Assembly (NCBI GenBank): GCA_002633005.1
Contig: NMRA01000464.1
Coordinates: forward strand, 260,131-294,622
DNA from: Phoronis australis
Taxonomy: Eukaryota > Phoronida > Phoronidae
Reading direction: 5' to 3'
Length of the DNA: 34,492 bases
The notes beneath the pieces were generated by a model. That model saw nothing but the letters and a program-made list of their open reading frames with translations. It was not told where the DNA came from and made no database searches. Numbering within the stretch: position 1 is the stretch's first letter; each line of letters begins with the position of its first letter. The translations under genes were made by a program, and so were the position numbers. Of this stretch, positions 28,601 to 34,492 are shown one piece after another.

Positions 28601-30972
28601 ATTACTTTATTCACATATCAAAACATTCTCCCTGATTAGTCTAATATGGCTTCTAGTTACACACAATCAGCTGAGTCAATCATGGGCAAATGAGGAGAGA
28701 AATCTTGTTTATTACCCACATGTCAACAGCATTACAACACCGTGTAGGAACATAGTTTTAAAAGTCTAAATGATTTATCAATGGTATGATCTGGTTTCAC
28801 TTATCAGTGTTATAGTGATTGTTTACATTCACTATGATCGCACAGTAATATTGATTTAAAGTTATCCAGTAATGTGGGCTATCTGGCTTACGAACACCCT
28901 GCTCCACCATATTCATTAATCAAAGGCTTAGTAAAAAATCTATCAAATGCTTGGAATAAGTTATCAGAAGCTGTGCTCGTCATGTTTCGACTCGCTTGAT
29001 TTAAACATTGGTATCTCAGTTCTCCTCATGTGTTATTTTACTCTTCTGCAGCCTGATGATATTGAAAAGAAGATCGCTGAATTCATTTCTCCAGGCTACC
29101 TGTCAAGCAAAGATGAGTTCGCTGCCATGTTGTCAAAAGACATTCAGTTCAAGCCTTTTGGGGAATGTCTACACTCATATACTGTTCATAGAGGTACTTA
29201 TACATTAGTCAAAAGGAGGTCAATTGTGAGTTCAAAGGTAGGCCAATCACTCAGGTAAAAGTGGTCCTTATACAACTACAGGAAGGATGTGCTGCAAATG
29301 TCCCTAAATTTTTAAAATATTTTCTGTATTTGAACATGGATAAACTTTGATTTTGTGCTACACGTGAGGAAATGAAATTTCTCTTGTCTGCCGTATTGTC
29401 TCCTTGATTGGTTTGTTACCATTCTTGTTTGATGAAGAGTATTTCCACTCAATTTACTATAAAACAAGACATGAAGTAACCAGTGATATATTTTAACCTG
29501 TGGGCACAGCATGCATCTAAGATCATAAGCTCTTGGTAATTGATGGCCTGTTTAATAATGCATTTGGACCGAGTTCCACGAAACAATTTGTTGCACAAAA
29601 AACGAGGTCGCACAGATCTTTGGAAGATGATGCCATAAAAAGTTTGCTCTTACTTCTTCATTGAAATAAGAAATTATGGAGACGTTGTGAATTGGTCAAT
29701 AATTAGAGTCCTTGCTTACAAGTTTCATTTTATATTTTTTCAGGTAGCCAATGCAGACATTTTCAAATTTACAGAACGGACATAGAGACTCCCGGTTTCC
29801 GAGAGTATCACACACGGTTGCAGCCATTTTTGCTGTGGTTTGTGGATGCCGCATCCTTCATCGACGTTGACGATGACCGGTGGATGTATTATTTGGTGTT
29901 AGTCAGTTGTGATATTGTTGATAAACAGTTATGTTATTGGTTCCAACACTCATCAATTGTTTTCACATTCTGAGCTGTAAGACTCAGTTATTCTCTCAAT
30001 TGTTCTCTGAGTCAAAGACCAGTAGCACAAGTATTTGGCAACGGAGTAAAAACTGCATCATTTTGAAAAGACTGAGCATTTGATTGTGATGAGATATTGA
30101 ATGTTTTTATATGTTGTTTTATACTGTTGTGGGGCATGCACACCTCATACATGCGCCATATTTCTTGCTTTATCATATAAACATATAACTAAACCTTGTC
30201 TTGCTGTGTGCTCCAATGTGACTACTATGTGGCTGAATAACTATTTTTGGTTTTTGTAGTTAAGGAAGTTCCCATTTAATTCCATTTAGCAACCGTTCAC
30301 ATTTCAGATTTGAAAAATACAACAACAAAGATGGCAATAGTATGTTTGCCTCTGTTGGCTTTATGACCGTGTATAACTACTATGCCTATCCTGACAAGTT
30401 TCGTCCCAGAATAAGGTATGTACACAAACACTGTCAGTGGTTAGGTCACACTGATCTGAACACGAGCGCTGTTTTGGAGTAGTAGACTAAGGAATTTACT
30501 GAACAGAACTTATCTATAAATGTTTTCAAATGGCGCATGTCAATTCTTCAGTTAATGATGTCGTGAAATCTTGCCTCCGTGGTTTTCCCTGTACTTGACT
30601 GTGTGTCATAATTCATCTGTGAAATAGGCTGTAGGTAATCTTCCCTATAGGCTTCTCTCATTGTTGTGAATGACAGCTCTTTCTCAAAACGTTGTTGAAT
30701 AGTAATGATTGGAGAAGAAGTTAAAACTAGTAGTTAAAGTTATTTCTTGGAGCTACCTGTGTGAAAAATGTAAAAATTATGTGTCTACCATGTTATGTTC
30801 ATTTGCATTGTTTTTTTTTGAGTGTTCAATCTTTTATCTTCATCAACGTGTTATGAATTGTTCAGCCAGTTCCTGATCCTGCCTCCATTCCAAAGACAAG
30901 GTCATGGCTCTCAAATGCTCCAGACATTTTACAACGACTGCCATAAGCGCACGGACATTTTGGACATCACAG
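7597..30972 (+). CDS. HAT1: Histone acetyltransferase type B catalytic subunit, spliced, 3' end beyond window
   Basis: HAT1 acetylates newly made histone H4 (Lys5 and Lys12) together with the RbAp46/48 chaperone. Eight exons join in phase: 7597-7609, 11512-11583, 12482-12557, 28124-28247, 29052-29193, 29744-29897, 30308-30415, 30866-30972, giving 265 codons plus one base. Colinear HAT1 landmarks are FAEYKCDAN (about residues 14-22), the KPFG...LHSY segment (exon 5), GFREYH (160-165), SFIDVDDDRW (180-189), VYNYYAYPD (215-223) and the acetyl-CoA loop QRQGHG (239-244) ending in LDIT (262-265). In human HAT1 (recalled) the same LDIT is followed by the catalytic Glu276/Asp277, so the active site is completed in the next, unseen exon. 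The N-terminus is about ten residues shorter than human. The position matching human Glu187 is Asp177 here. Intron 3 (12558-28123) contains an antisense SLC16 gene. Identification is secure; exon 1 is the least certain part. Confidence 0.95.
7610..8766. other. HAT1 intron 1, first part
   Basis: No coding exon found. It contains TGACGTCA, a full CRE-type octamer, at 8205-8212, and a GC-flanked small hairpin (GGCCCTTAAAAGGGCT) near 8662. No other structure recognised. Confidence 0.5.
8767..9402 (-). pseudogene. Merlin-type (IS1016/ISXO2-like) transposase relic
   Basis: Read on the - strand in three frames, the pieces line up as one Merlin transposase. First WVWAFKQLIALDEEMLGVDQ and VVMTWYSNLRDACSTQLMNN (9402 to about 9235); then GGPGVIVQIDESLMARRK and RWVFGG (about 9220-9128); then RTLDFCSFVPNRNANTLLPI, GSVLHSDMWAACNG, TMNFVDPQTGACT and LDEFMWRER with a stop (9147-8767). 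The first two catalytic Asp residues (IDES and HSD) are present. Where the family usually has Glu (the IES-W motif after GAHT) this copy has Lys. Two frameshifts and the lost acid make it inactive. It lies in HAT1 intron 1 opposite to the gene. Terminal inverted repeats were not located. Confidence 0.85.
9361..9632 (+). mobile_element. TIR-repeat family, partial copy 1
   Basis: Matches 16583-16868 and 27816-28085 in order: ACACGTTCCTCGCAA, GGAAGTTTGAAGTGTA, CGGCTAAATACCGACA, GCAGTGAGGCTCGTG, CATTACTGTAGAATTTTAG and GGGCGCTT. The 5' two thirds are missing, and the terminal repeat is decayed to ATGGTGAATGTCAT. It begins where the Merlin relic ends. Confidence 0.8.
10120..10580 (+). repeat. CTAGTGG-core repeat, locus 1
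   Basis: Carries four cores in the same order as part of the array at 32.5-33.7 kb: GCGCCACCTGGTGGCCA (about 10144), GGCGCCTCCTAGTGGTA (10253), a decayed CCCACAAGTGACAATTTC (10398) and CGCCATCTAGTGGCCATT (10491). Between them are CTGTATCTTCAAAACCCACT and ATCTTTATTAAATTTAG, also found at 33.4 kb. It ends with an AACCCTAAAAGCACACCATTTG block matching 33700. No coding capacity. Confidence 0.8.
10580..11511. other. HAT1 intron 1, last part
   Basis: No exon or named repeat recognised. The segment 11500-11511 supplies the polypyrimidine tract and AG acceptor of exon 2. Confidence 0.5.
11512..11583 (+). CDS. HAT1: HAT1 coding exon 2
   Basis: Acceptor tgtattttcag precedes the exon and donor gtgagt follows it. 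It encodes VSLVHDKFAEYKCDANEVV and then HFKL, aligned to the human stretch around AEYKCNTN and ELKLVRF. It enters and leaves with one base of a split codon. Confidence 0.93.
   Translation, partial: KCLWFMTNLLSISVMLMRLCTSS
12482..12557 (+). CDS. HAT1: HAT1 coding exon 3
   Basis: Acceptor gtcttttacag, donor gtaaga. It encodes VRQEEDIYDDTNVFKPAMCH followed by QTFGK, matching the human VRFPEDLEND...EYTHQLFG region. The exon ends two bases into a codon, and the next HAT1 exon lies 15.6 kb downstream. Confidence 0.9.
12558..14189. other. HAT1 intron 3, proximal part
   Basis: 1.6 kb without any supported exon, repeat or RNA gene. It lies between HAT1 exon 3 and the presumed 3' end of the antisense SLC16-like gene. 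Confidence 0.5.
14190..14195 (-). terminator. Candidate polyadenylation signal for the SLC16-like gene
   Basis: AATAAA on the - strand, about 840 bases downstream of the stop codon. It is the first canonical hexamer I noticed in that direction, and would give a long 3' UTR. Transcript ends are needed to confirm it. Confidence 0.3.
15035..15192 (-). CDS. SLC16-like coding exon 5 (TM12, C-terminus, stop)
   Basis: Acceptor catgttttgttctag. It encodes GLIRDQVGSFKIPFLITGVV and then MMFGGCFTWLQVVAKRNQRK, followed by a short polar tail ending LQTGA and TGA (15037-15035). A longer open frame here in another phase is a shadow. Confidence 0.93.
15035..21117 (-). CDS. SLC16 (monocarboxylate transporter)-like protein, complete, five coding exons
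   Basis: Exons on the - strand are 21117-20922, 19996-19853, 19016-18737, 18202-17328 and 15192-15035. Phases all close to give 550 residues. SLC16 proteins are plasma-membrane 12-segment carriers, many exporting or importing lactate, pyruvate or other monocarboxylates with a proton. Seen here: DKGWAW (56-61) at the TM1 signature; RFGSRPVVLAG (123-133); the TM5 signature YFHKRSSFAFGMATSGAPIAG split as YFHKR (179-183) and SFAFG (185-189); a long acidic central loop (about 236-340); and in TM8 Asp394 and Arg398, spaced like the Asp302/Arg306 transport pair of MCT1. Twelve hydrophobic segments can be drawn, and the tail after TM12 is about 20 polar residues. The whole gene sits inside HAT1 intron 3, antisense. 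Substrate and paralogue are not determinable; it may be an orphan MCT. Confidence 0.93.
15518..16880 (+). mobile_element. TIR-repeat family, longest copy (about 1.36 kb)
   Basis: Begins CTACCGTATTCGCCCTAATA and ends with ATTAGGGCGAATACAG, so the ends are inverted repeats of about 14-16 bp. Both ends continue into related GCGCTTA/TAAGCGC-like sequence. The body shares two blocks with the copy at 27528-28094. No transposase ORF of useful length, so it looks non-autonomous. It lies in intron 4 of the SLC16-like gene and at the same time in intron 3 of HAT1. Confidence 0.85.
17328..18202 (-). CDS. SLC16-like coding exon 4 (TM6, central loop, TM7-TM11)
   Basis: Acceptor gttttcattccag, donor gtaagt. 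It begins TYLSDLYGFQGAILLLGGVA (TM6), then a loop rich in Asp, Asn and Gln, then TM7-TM11. SIGGFGDLPSRYILSFLTDK carries the Asp394/Arg398 pair. 875 bases: one long exon for the C-terminal half, a common layout for SLC16 genes. Confidence 0.96.
18737..19016 (-). CDS. SLC16-like coding exon 3 (TM3-TM5)
   Basis: Acceptor gtgtttccacag, donor gtaagt. It contains the cytosolic-loop signature RFGSRP, two hydrophobic segments and the strongly conserved family motif at the start of TM5 (KYFHKRSSFAFGMATSG). 280 bases. Confidence 0.95.
19853..19996 (-). CDS. SLC16-like coding exon 2 (TM1-TM2)
   Basis: Acceptor tttttgcag, donor gtgagt. It encodes GSLSVTFVCMGQIRNMGLLL, AEVKIHFTKSTAVAAVL and PSVVYLLMPMM, the end of TM1, the first outside loop and most of TM2. 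144 bases, phases fit both neighbours. Confidence 0.9.
20512..20676 (+). repeat. 5 x 33-bp minisatellite
   Basis: Five tandem units at 20512, 20545, 20578, 20611 and 20644, starting GGACGGGACTTGTTTAGTAC and ending CAGATGGCAAGT. Only two substitutions separate the units. Because 33 is divisible by three, it creates open frames on both strands that are not genes. It lies in intron 1 of the SLC16-like gene. Confidence 0.98.
20922..21117 (-). CDS. SLC16-like coding exon 1 (start codon and TM1 signature)
   Basis: Starts MTVTSNAENVHLQDIEKSQD and ends WLVAL plus one base at the donor gtaagt. The first 53 residues are a polar cytosolic tail; TM1 begins at the DKGWAW motif. Just upstream of the ATG, a pyrimidine-rich stretch ending in AG (21122-21123 read on the - strand) could be a 3' splice site, which would imply an untranslated exon further upstream. 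Confidence 0.9.
21124..22302. other. Region upstream of the SLC16-like gene
   Basis: Contains the presumed promoter or 5' untranslated exon of the antisense SLC16-like gene, but I cannot place either. No other coding exon is supported. Confidence 0.4.
22303..22545. repeat. 48-50-bp degenerate minisatellite
   Basis: Units begin near 22303, 22383, 22431, 22481 and 22529, each with GGCCATACCTGAATGCCCCC or a close variant, then CTTTGGCAATGCCA and a TACTTCTCA-like tail. The first unit contains extra internal CCCCTTTAGCAAT repeats. The open frame on the - strand is a by-product. Confidence 0.9.
22995..23430 (+). repeat. Diverged interspersed repeat, copy 2
   Basis: Partner of 510-830 in the same orientation (CACCTGTAAATTTG, TAGCCCAATACAT, ATTCTGTTGAAGTTAGGC). 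It carries an extra block near 23228-23310, so it is longer. No coding potential. Confidence 0.75.
23430..24340. other. HAT1 intron 3, no recognised feature
   Basis: No convincing exon or repeat family. A 20-base resemblance near 23764 to the end of HAT1 exon 6 is within chance expectation. Confidence 0.4.
24344..24363. repeat. Perfect 20-bp palindrome
   Basis: TTATCTCACT followed directly by its reverse complement AGTGAGATAA, with no spacer. It lies about 15 bp beyond the 3' end of the tRNA-like sequence. Confidence 0.95.
24378..24449 (-). ncRNA. tRNA-like sequence (tRNA-Glu-related pseudogene or SINE head)
   Basis: On the - strand, TAAGTGGTGTAGTGGTATAG fits a Pol III A box and GGGTTCCAATCC fits a B box except at one base; spacing is tRNA-like. 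GTGGT.TAGTGGT, TCGGCG and GGCCCGGGTTC resemble tRNA-Glu. The acceptor ends do not pair, and the anticodon arm is irregular (loop around GAAACT), so it is not a functional tRNA. A CRE octamer TGACGTCA lies directly upstream at 24450-24457. Confidence 0.6.
24450..24457. promoter_or_regulatory. CRE-type octamer TGACGTCA
   Basis: A perfect palindromic CREB/ATF site touching the 5' side of the tRNA-like sequence. The 12-mer TGACGTCATAGG here also occurs at 8205-8216. It may be repeat-borne rather than a working element. Confidence 0.3.
24511..25456 (+). repeat. Direct duplication, unit 1 (946 bp)
   Basis: Runs from GAAAAGGCATTGCACTGACA to CCCCAAGTCACTA and is repeated at 25458-26396 after a single N. 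Differences are about a dozen substitutions and a 7-base deletion (GCCTCTG of unit 1 missing in unit 2), so roughly 98 percent identity by eye. Confidence 0.97.
24976..25150. repeat. Large imperfect inverted repeat (fold-back), unit 1
   Basis: Left arm about 24978-25048 pairs with right arm about 25073-25148: TAGATTATTACATG with CATGTAATAATCTA, GTTATCCCTC with GAGGGATAAC, ATCTAGAGCCC with GGGCTCTAGAT, GATTTTGGA with CCAAAATC and AATTATC with GATAATT. The loop is about 25 bases. MITE-like, no coding. Confidence 0.85.
25457..25457. other. Single undetermined base (assembly join)
   Basis: One N exactly at the junction of the two near-identical units. This is what is left when overlapping contigs are placed end to end instead of merged. 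Confidence 0.9.
25458..26396 (+). repeat. Direct duplication, unit 2 (939 bp)
   Basis: Second copy, beginning immediately after N25457 and continuing into unique sequence at 26397. Its length difference from unit 1 (7 bp) is explained by the one small deletion near 25835. Confidence 0.97.
25916..26090. repeat. Large imperfect inverted repeat (fold-back), unit 2
   Basis: Same structure as at 24976-25150, offset by 940 bases within the duplicated unit. It has a few changes, such as CCCCCTTATC in the left arm and TTTTCCCAAATCC in the right. Confidence 0.85.
26400..27527. other. HAT1 intron 3, distal part
   Basis: No exon supported. Short open frames on both strands at 26619-26930 overlap one another and resemble nothing known. 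Confidence 0.4.
27528..28094 (+). mobile_element. TIR-repeat family, copy 3, ending 29 bp before HAT1 exon 4
   Basis: Shares GGATTCATCAAATTTATGCT, CTGTGACGTATCTGTAA, CCTCGCGAGATCAGCAAAA and GGCGCTTATAGG with the 15518-16880 copy. It ends ATTAGGGCGAATATGGTA, one change from the inverted left terminus of that copy. Its own left terminus is missing or internal parts are deleted. Confidence 0.82.
28124..28247 (+). CDS. HAT1: HAT1 coding exon 4
   Basis: Acceptor with pyrimidine tract ctatttttctcttctag, donor gtatgc. It encodes SESIFGFKDLRVDLFYSACR and the following TYLGISYTDKI, aligned to human ETAFGYKGLKILLYYIAGSL. It ends in phase 0. The end of a transposon-like repeat lies only 29 bp upstream. 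Confidence 0.95.
29052..29193 (+). CDS. HAT1: HAT1 coding exon 5
   Basis: Acceptor ttactcttctgcag, donor gtactt. It encodes PDDIEKKIAEFISPGYL and then DIQFKPFGECLHSYTV, very close to the human DDVEGKIRQIIPPGF and DFKPFGTLLHTYSV segments. It ends one base into a codon. A longer open frame starting at 28947 simply reads through from the intron. Confidence 0.97.
29744..29897 (+). CDS. HAT1: HAT1 coding exon 6
   Basis: Acceptor atattttttcag. It encodes HFQIYRTDIETPGFREYHTR, LQPFLLWFVDAASFIDVDDD and RWMYYLV. The donor gttagt two bases after TTG is preferred because it restores LVFEK across the junction with exon 7; using the gtgtta two bases earlier would put a stop in frame. This exon covers the N-terminal side of the catalytic domain, including the position of human Glu187 (Asp here). 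Confidence 0.95.
30308..30415 (+). CDS. HAT1: HAT1 coding exon 7
   Basis: Acceptor acatttcag, donor gtatgt. It encodes FEKYNNKDGNSMFASVGFMT and VYNYYAYPDKFRPRI, a core GNAT-fold strand region of HAT1. It has one extra Asn relative to human YNKDG. It ends two bases into a codon that becomes Ser with exon 8. Confidence 0.97.
30866..30972 (+). CDS. HAT1: HAT1 coding exon 8 (acetyl-CoA binding loop)
   Basis: Acceptor gaattgttcag, donor gtaggt. It encodes SQFLILPPFQRQGHGSQMLQ and TFYNDCHKRTDILDIT. QRQGHG is the Q/R-x-x-G-x-G/A pyrophosphate-binding loop of GNAT acetyltransferases. The exon end and its donor are the first of three copies of an 18-bp repeat. I find no exon 9 (expected to begin with AED) between here and the window edge. 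Confidence 0.96.
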
Positions 30973-31008
30973 GTAGGTTGGACATCACAGATAGATTGGA
31001 CATTGCTA
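30955..31008 (+). repeat. 18-bp repeat x3 across HAT1 exon 8 donor
   Basis: Units TTGGACATCACAGGTAGG, TTGGACATCACAGATAGA and a decayed TTGGACATTGCTAGAAAG follow one another. The first contains the exon 8 end and its GT donor; in the second the GT has become AT. Confidence 0.9.
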
Positions 31009-32450
31009 GAAAGCCTTCGTGTGCCGTGAGAAACTTAAAACCTATCTGTACCTTGCAAAACTGCATTTACATACAGTCTCATACAGATATTTATACTTCA
31101 TACATCTTGATATGGCTATGCAATAACCTTGTCACATGGCCATGCAGTAACCCAAAACTTTAAGTTTGTGGCATTGTTGAGAAGTTACCTGGCAGTTCAG
31201 TAGCCCAGCTCCAGTTCCATCTACAGGCATCAAATCAATTGCTTTGGCTCCAGCATGAGGTGCTGGTCAATTTTATACAACTTATCACCAAATTAACCAA
31301 GCTTAAGAGTAATGTGAGCATCAAATGTCATTATAAAAGGTAATGTATTCCATGACATTTCCATTAAATGTGGGTACTTCTGTAGCTGGCTTTGTGGCCC
31401 CAGCGGATGCGTAGCCTGACACTGCAAGCGGGTATCGGAAGTAGGATCCTCCTCCCATTGGGCAGGGTTTGGGAGCCTTTAATTTTTAAAAAGTAAGATG
31501 TAATTTGGTGCAGTCTGGTTCATTCTAAAAGCTTCGTTCTCATAGATAGGACCTCAACCTGAGCATTGAGTATGGTATGAAGTGGTATTATCTGAGTAAA
31601 GGGTATTTTACACGACACGTTGACAATGAAGTGTCGTTGTGAGATCTCAGTGTGTGAAGAGTTTGGTGTCTTTTTAACAATCATATTATAATCACCAATT
31701 AAAGTGCATTAGGAAGCGGACACGCCAGGACAGGGCTTCAGGCTACTAGAGAAAATTGAATACTTCGGCGCTACGCATATACATAAGATAAAAAATGTTT
31801 GAACCTGTCAAGACCTATTAACTAAGCTCTATAATGAAACTTCAATATATTAAAAAGTTAATTATGTTATTGCTCAATGACAGTAGGATTGAGGTTAGTC
31901 GTCATAGCTGACAGTTCATTCATTTAGTCCGTGCATACGAGGACTGAGATGACTAGGCTTGTTTCCATCATCTGTTTGGTATTAGGATATGGTTCACTAA
32001 ACCATCAACTATTTTTGCAACATAATTCACTTTGCTGTGTCACCTCTTTTGAAAACATGAACACAGTAAAATGAATAAAAGTCACCGTTTCTTCTCCCAT
32101 GTCATCAGTGCCCCCTGGCACTTCGCCATTTTAGAAAACTAGTGTCAAGGTCCTTGACTGGTCCACGACTGTATTCCATTGCTGTGTGATTTTGGATAAC
32201 CAGGCTGTGGCAAATGTTGGTCATCAAGTGAACGAGGTGAAGGAAAGGGGATTGAATGATTATATCTAATGAGGGAAAAAATTTGAAATCCGATTTTTAA
32301 TTATTTTTCTTTACTGTTCGATCCACAAGCATCAACACTGGCATGTAACTTGTGTATTGTGCTTTGATTTGTACCAACAATTTTTGTACAGTGGTGATTC
32401 AGAAGTTTAGGTATGTGGCTACCGTTGCCACTGGTGGGGTGGGCCAATCA
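30973..32450. other. HAT1 intron 8, proximal part
   Basis: No exon encoding the expected AEDPS-like continuation of HAT1 was found. Nothing else is recognised apart from the 18-bp repeat at its start. Confidence 0.5.
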
Positions 32451-32458
32451 GATTTTTA

Positions 32459-32486
32459 TGCACCCACATATTTATATGTGGGCGCA
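32459..32486. repeat. Hairpin, 13-bp arms with 2-base loop
   Basis: TGCACCCACATAT and ATATGTGGGCGCA pair with one mismatch around TT. It stands just left of the CTAGTGG-core array. Confidence 0.85.
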
Positions 32487-32509
32487 TATTGCCTTCATCT
32501 CTGTCTGGG

Positions 32510-33770
32510 CATCCGGCATCCGCTGCTGAGTCTCCTAAACCCCTTGCAGGATCGTATTGAAATTTGACAGGTGTATTCCTATGGGGTCTACGACAGAGGG
32601 CGACTAGTTTTGGACCGACCCGAATACCGCTGTTTCCCCTAGTGGCAATTTTAGTTTTTTACATTTGCCTCTGTATCTTCAAAGGTCTTCAACTGATTTT
32701 CATGAAATTTGGTACATAGGCATCTATTAATGAGTTGACGCTATCCTCCTGTTTTCGGATTGCTTCAATGGATTTTGCACCATCTAGTGGCCATTTTTAC
32801 TATTTTCAAGTCGTTTTTTTTTTGGCGTCCGCCCCCTCTAACAACCAAACCACTCTAAGGATGATTGTAAAAATTGGCATGTATGGAGAAGACAGTTGAC
32901 GATGATTTTTTGATGACTGACTACTGTGGTGCCACCTAGTGGCAGTTTCGTTTGTTTTTGCGCCCATGGCTGTATCTCCAAAACGGATTTTTATTAAATT
33001 TAGCATATATATTTATATAAAGTTGACAAAAGACGACGACGTCTTTCGGACAGATCCGTCTATTGGTGTGCCACGTAGTGGCAATTTTAGTTTTTTACGT
33101 TTATGGCTGTATCTTCAAAGGTACTCAACGGATTTCCACAAAATTTGACTCATAGACATCCATTAGTGAGGTTACCCTAGCCATTCATCTTCGGATTGAT
33201 TCAAGGTTTTTTGCGCCACCTAGTGGCCATTTTTGTTGTTTTTGAGTCTGTTTTGTGGCGTTCGTCTCTCTGTCAACCAAACAACTCTAAGGATGATTGT
33301 GAAAGTTGGCATGTATGTACTTTCTATGAAGGGGACGGTTGCCGATGATTTCTGATTACTGTGGTGCCTCGTAGTGGGGGTTTTGTTTTTTTGCACCCTT
33401 ACCTGTATCTCCTAAGCCCTCTGCAGTATCTTTATTAAATTTAGCACATGAATTTATATGAAGTTAATAAGAGAAGATGACGACTTTTGGACGGATCCGA
33501 TGAACACTGTGCCCCCTAGTGGCAATTTCGTTTACCGGTATTTTGTTTTCCTCTGTTTGTCTGAAGTTCGTCGGTAAATTTTAATCAAAGTTCTTGGTAA
33601 ATGACTTTCTTTTAAAGAAATGATGACATTTTTTTTTTGGTTTTCAGACCGATTCAACGTATTTTGCACCATCTAGTGGCCATTTTACAAATAAACAACC
33701 CTTAAAGCATACCATTTGCGATGCATTCATGGGTGCATTTCAACGCCCCGCGTTGCTCTTGTTACATTCA
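32510..33770 (+). repeat. CTAGTGG-core array with three-part higher-order period (about 440 bp)
   Basis: Cores at about 32639, 32784, 32936, 33074, 33220, 33370, 33516 and 33673, spaced 138-157 bp. By flanking sequence they fall into three types in fixed order: B (CCCCTAGTGGCAATTT), A (GCACCATCTAGTGGCCATTT), B' (GGTGCCACCTAGTGGCAGTT), then B, A, B', B, A. Same-type copies are 434-453 bp apart. Linkers also repeat: GGCTGTATCTTCAAAGG, TTTATTAAATTTAGC and ACCAAACAACTCTAAGGATG. Confidence 0.85.
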
Positions 33771-34019
33771 GGGGAAACACTGGCATAACATTGTGGGCAT
33801 CAGCTCACACGGTAAACTTTTGTGACTGGATGATAAAGTGTCTCTGCTGCTGGAGTCCAGCTGTAGTCACTCAGTTATATGCCTTGGTAACAAGGATTCA
33901 TTGTTGGCCAAGTTACACGAGGCTGAGTTATAGATAAATTGTACATACCCCTCTAGCTGAAGCATTAAGCAGCTTAACTATGTGTGTTGTAGTCTGTTTA
34001 ATGACAGGGCTAACAGTAA

Positions 34020-34262
34020 CTGGCACTCATGAATGCATTTCAACACTCCACATTGCTCTTGTTTTACGATTGCTTCTGTATCTTTTAAGTTCCTTGATGA
34101 ATTTGCTTGAAATGTGGCGAATAATTTTCTGTTAGAAATAGGACTTTCAATTTTTGGACGGGTTCAATGTATTCAACACCACCTAGTGCCCATTTTATGA
34201 TACTAAAACAACCCTAGAAGCATACTTTTAGCGGTGCATTTTAACTCTTAGAGTTGCTCTTT
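34020..34262 (+). repeat. Further partial unit of the CTAGTGG-core repeat
   Basis: CATTTCAACACTCCACATTG, TGTATCTTTTAAGTTCC, an A-type core CACCACCTAGTGCCCATTTT (34178) and AACAACCCTAGAAGCATAC repeat the end of the array at 33640-33770 after about 250 bp of unrelated sequence. Confidence 0.75.
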
Positions 34263-34263
34263 A

Positions 34264-34492
34264 CTTGGCGGAATTCTGGGAATTACGCCAAGTATGTTGG
34301 TCTGACATCGTTTTTTTGTTTGTTCGCTCTCTACAGGTCTCAATTTTCGTCCGATCCACACGAAATTTGCACATGACGTGTAGATCAGAAATTCCTGGAA
34401 GCCTATTGTTTTTGGTCATGATCGGATTCAAAATGGCGGATGTGGCGGCCATTTTGTTTCCGGTTTCAGATTCAAATGCTCATAGAGGCCGC
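34264..34492. repeat. Start of another repeat with two short inverted repeats
   Basis: ACTTGGCG pairs with CGCCAAGT (34264-34294), and CAAAATGGC with GCCATTTTG (34429-34456). The sequence style (short inverted repeats, no ORF of note) suggests a small repeat that continues past the window edge; the class is not recognised. Confidence 0.45.

Noticed and set aside
29898-30307. Alternative donor gtgtta at 29896 for HAT1 exon 6
   Set aside because: Joining from there puts a stop at the start of exon 7; the gttagt donor at 29898 restores the conserved LVFEK.

Overview
This window is animal (metazoan) genomic DNA. It is AT-rich and full of interspersed repeats, and it holds two intron-containing protein-coding genes with ordinary GT-AG splice sites. 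Nothing bacterial, plasmid-like or phage-like is visible. The long introns, tRNA-like repeat head, Merlin-type transposase relic and many terminal-inverted-repeat and fold-back elements suggest an invertebrate. A non-vertebrate deuterostome is my weak guess, and I cannot name the species from sequence alone.

Gene 1 (+ strand) is HAT1, the catalytic subunit of the type B histone acetyltransferase. I reconstructed eight coding exons by matching splice sites, phase and protein similarity: 7597-7609, 11512-11583, 12482-12557, 28124-28247, 29052-29193, 29744-29897, 30308-30415 and 30866-30972. All phases close, giving 265 codons plus one base. The gene runs off the right edge of the window before the C-terminal third. 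E2F, E-box and ETS-like sites lie just upstream of the start codon.

Gene 2 (- strand) is a complete SLC16/monocarboxylate-transporter-like gene: five coding exons between 21117 and 15035, 550 residues, twelve predicted membrane segments. It lies wholly inside the 15.6-kb intron 3 of HAT1, in opposite orientation, so this is a nested antisense gene pair.

The rest is repeat-rich non-coding DNA. From left to right: one copy of a diverged interspersed repeat (510-830; partner at 22995-23430); two copies of a fold-back family (3997-4572 and 6664-7095), the first with a 3 x 33-bp array in its loop; a frameshifted Merlin transposase relic (8767-9402); three copies of a repeat ending in a TACCGTATTCGCCC-like terminal inverted repeat (9361-9632, 15518-16880, 27528-28094), the last stopping 29 bp before HAT1 exon 4; a repeat with CTAGTGG cores (10120-10580 and 32510-34260) that in the second locus forms an ordered three-part, about 440-bp higher-order array; a 5 x 33-bp minisatellite in SLC16 intron 1; a 48-50-bp minisatellite at 22303-22545; and a tRNA-like sequence beside a 20-bp palindrome near 24.4 kb. 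A 946/939-bp direct duplication around a single N at 25457 looks like two haplotypes left side by side in the assembly.
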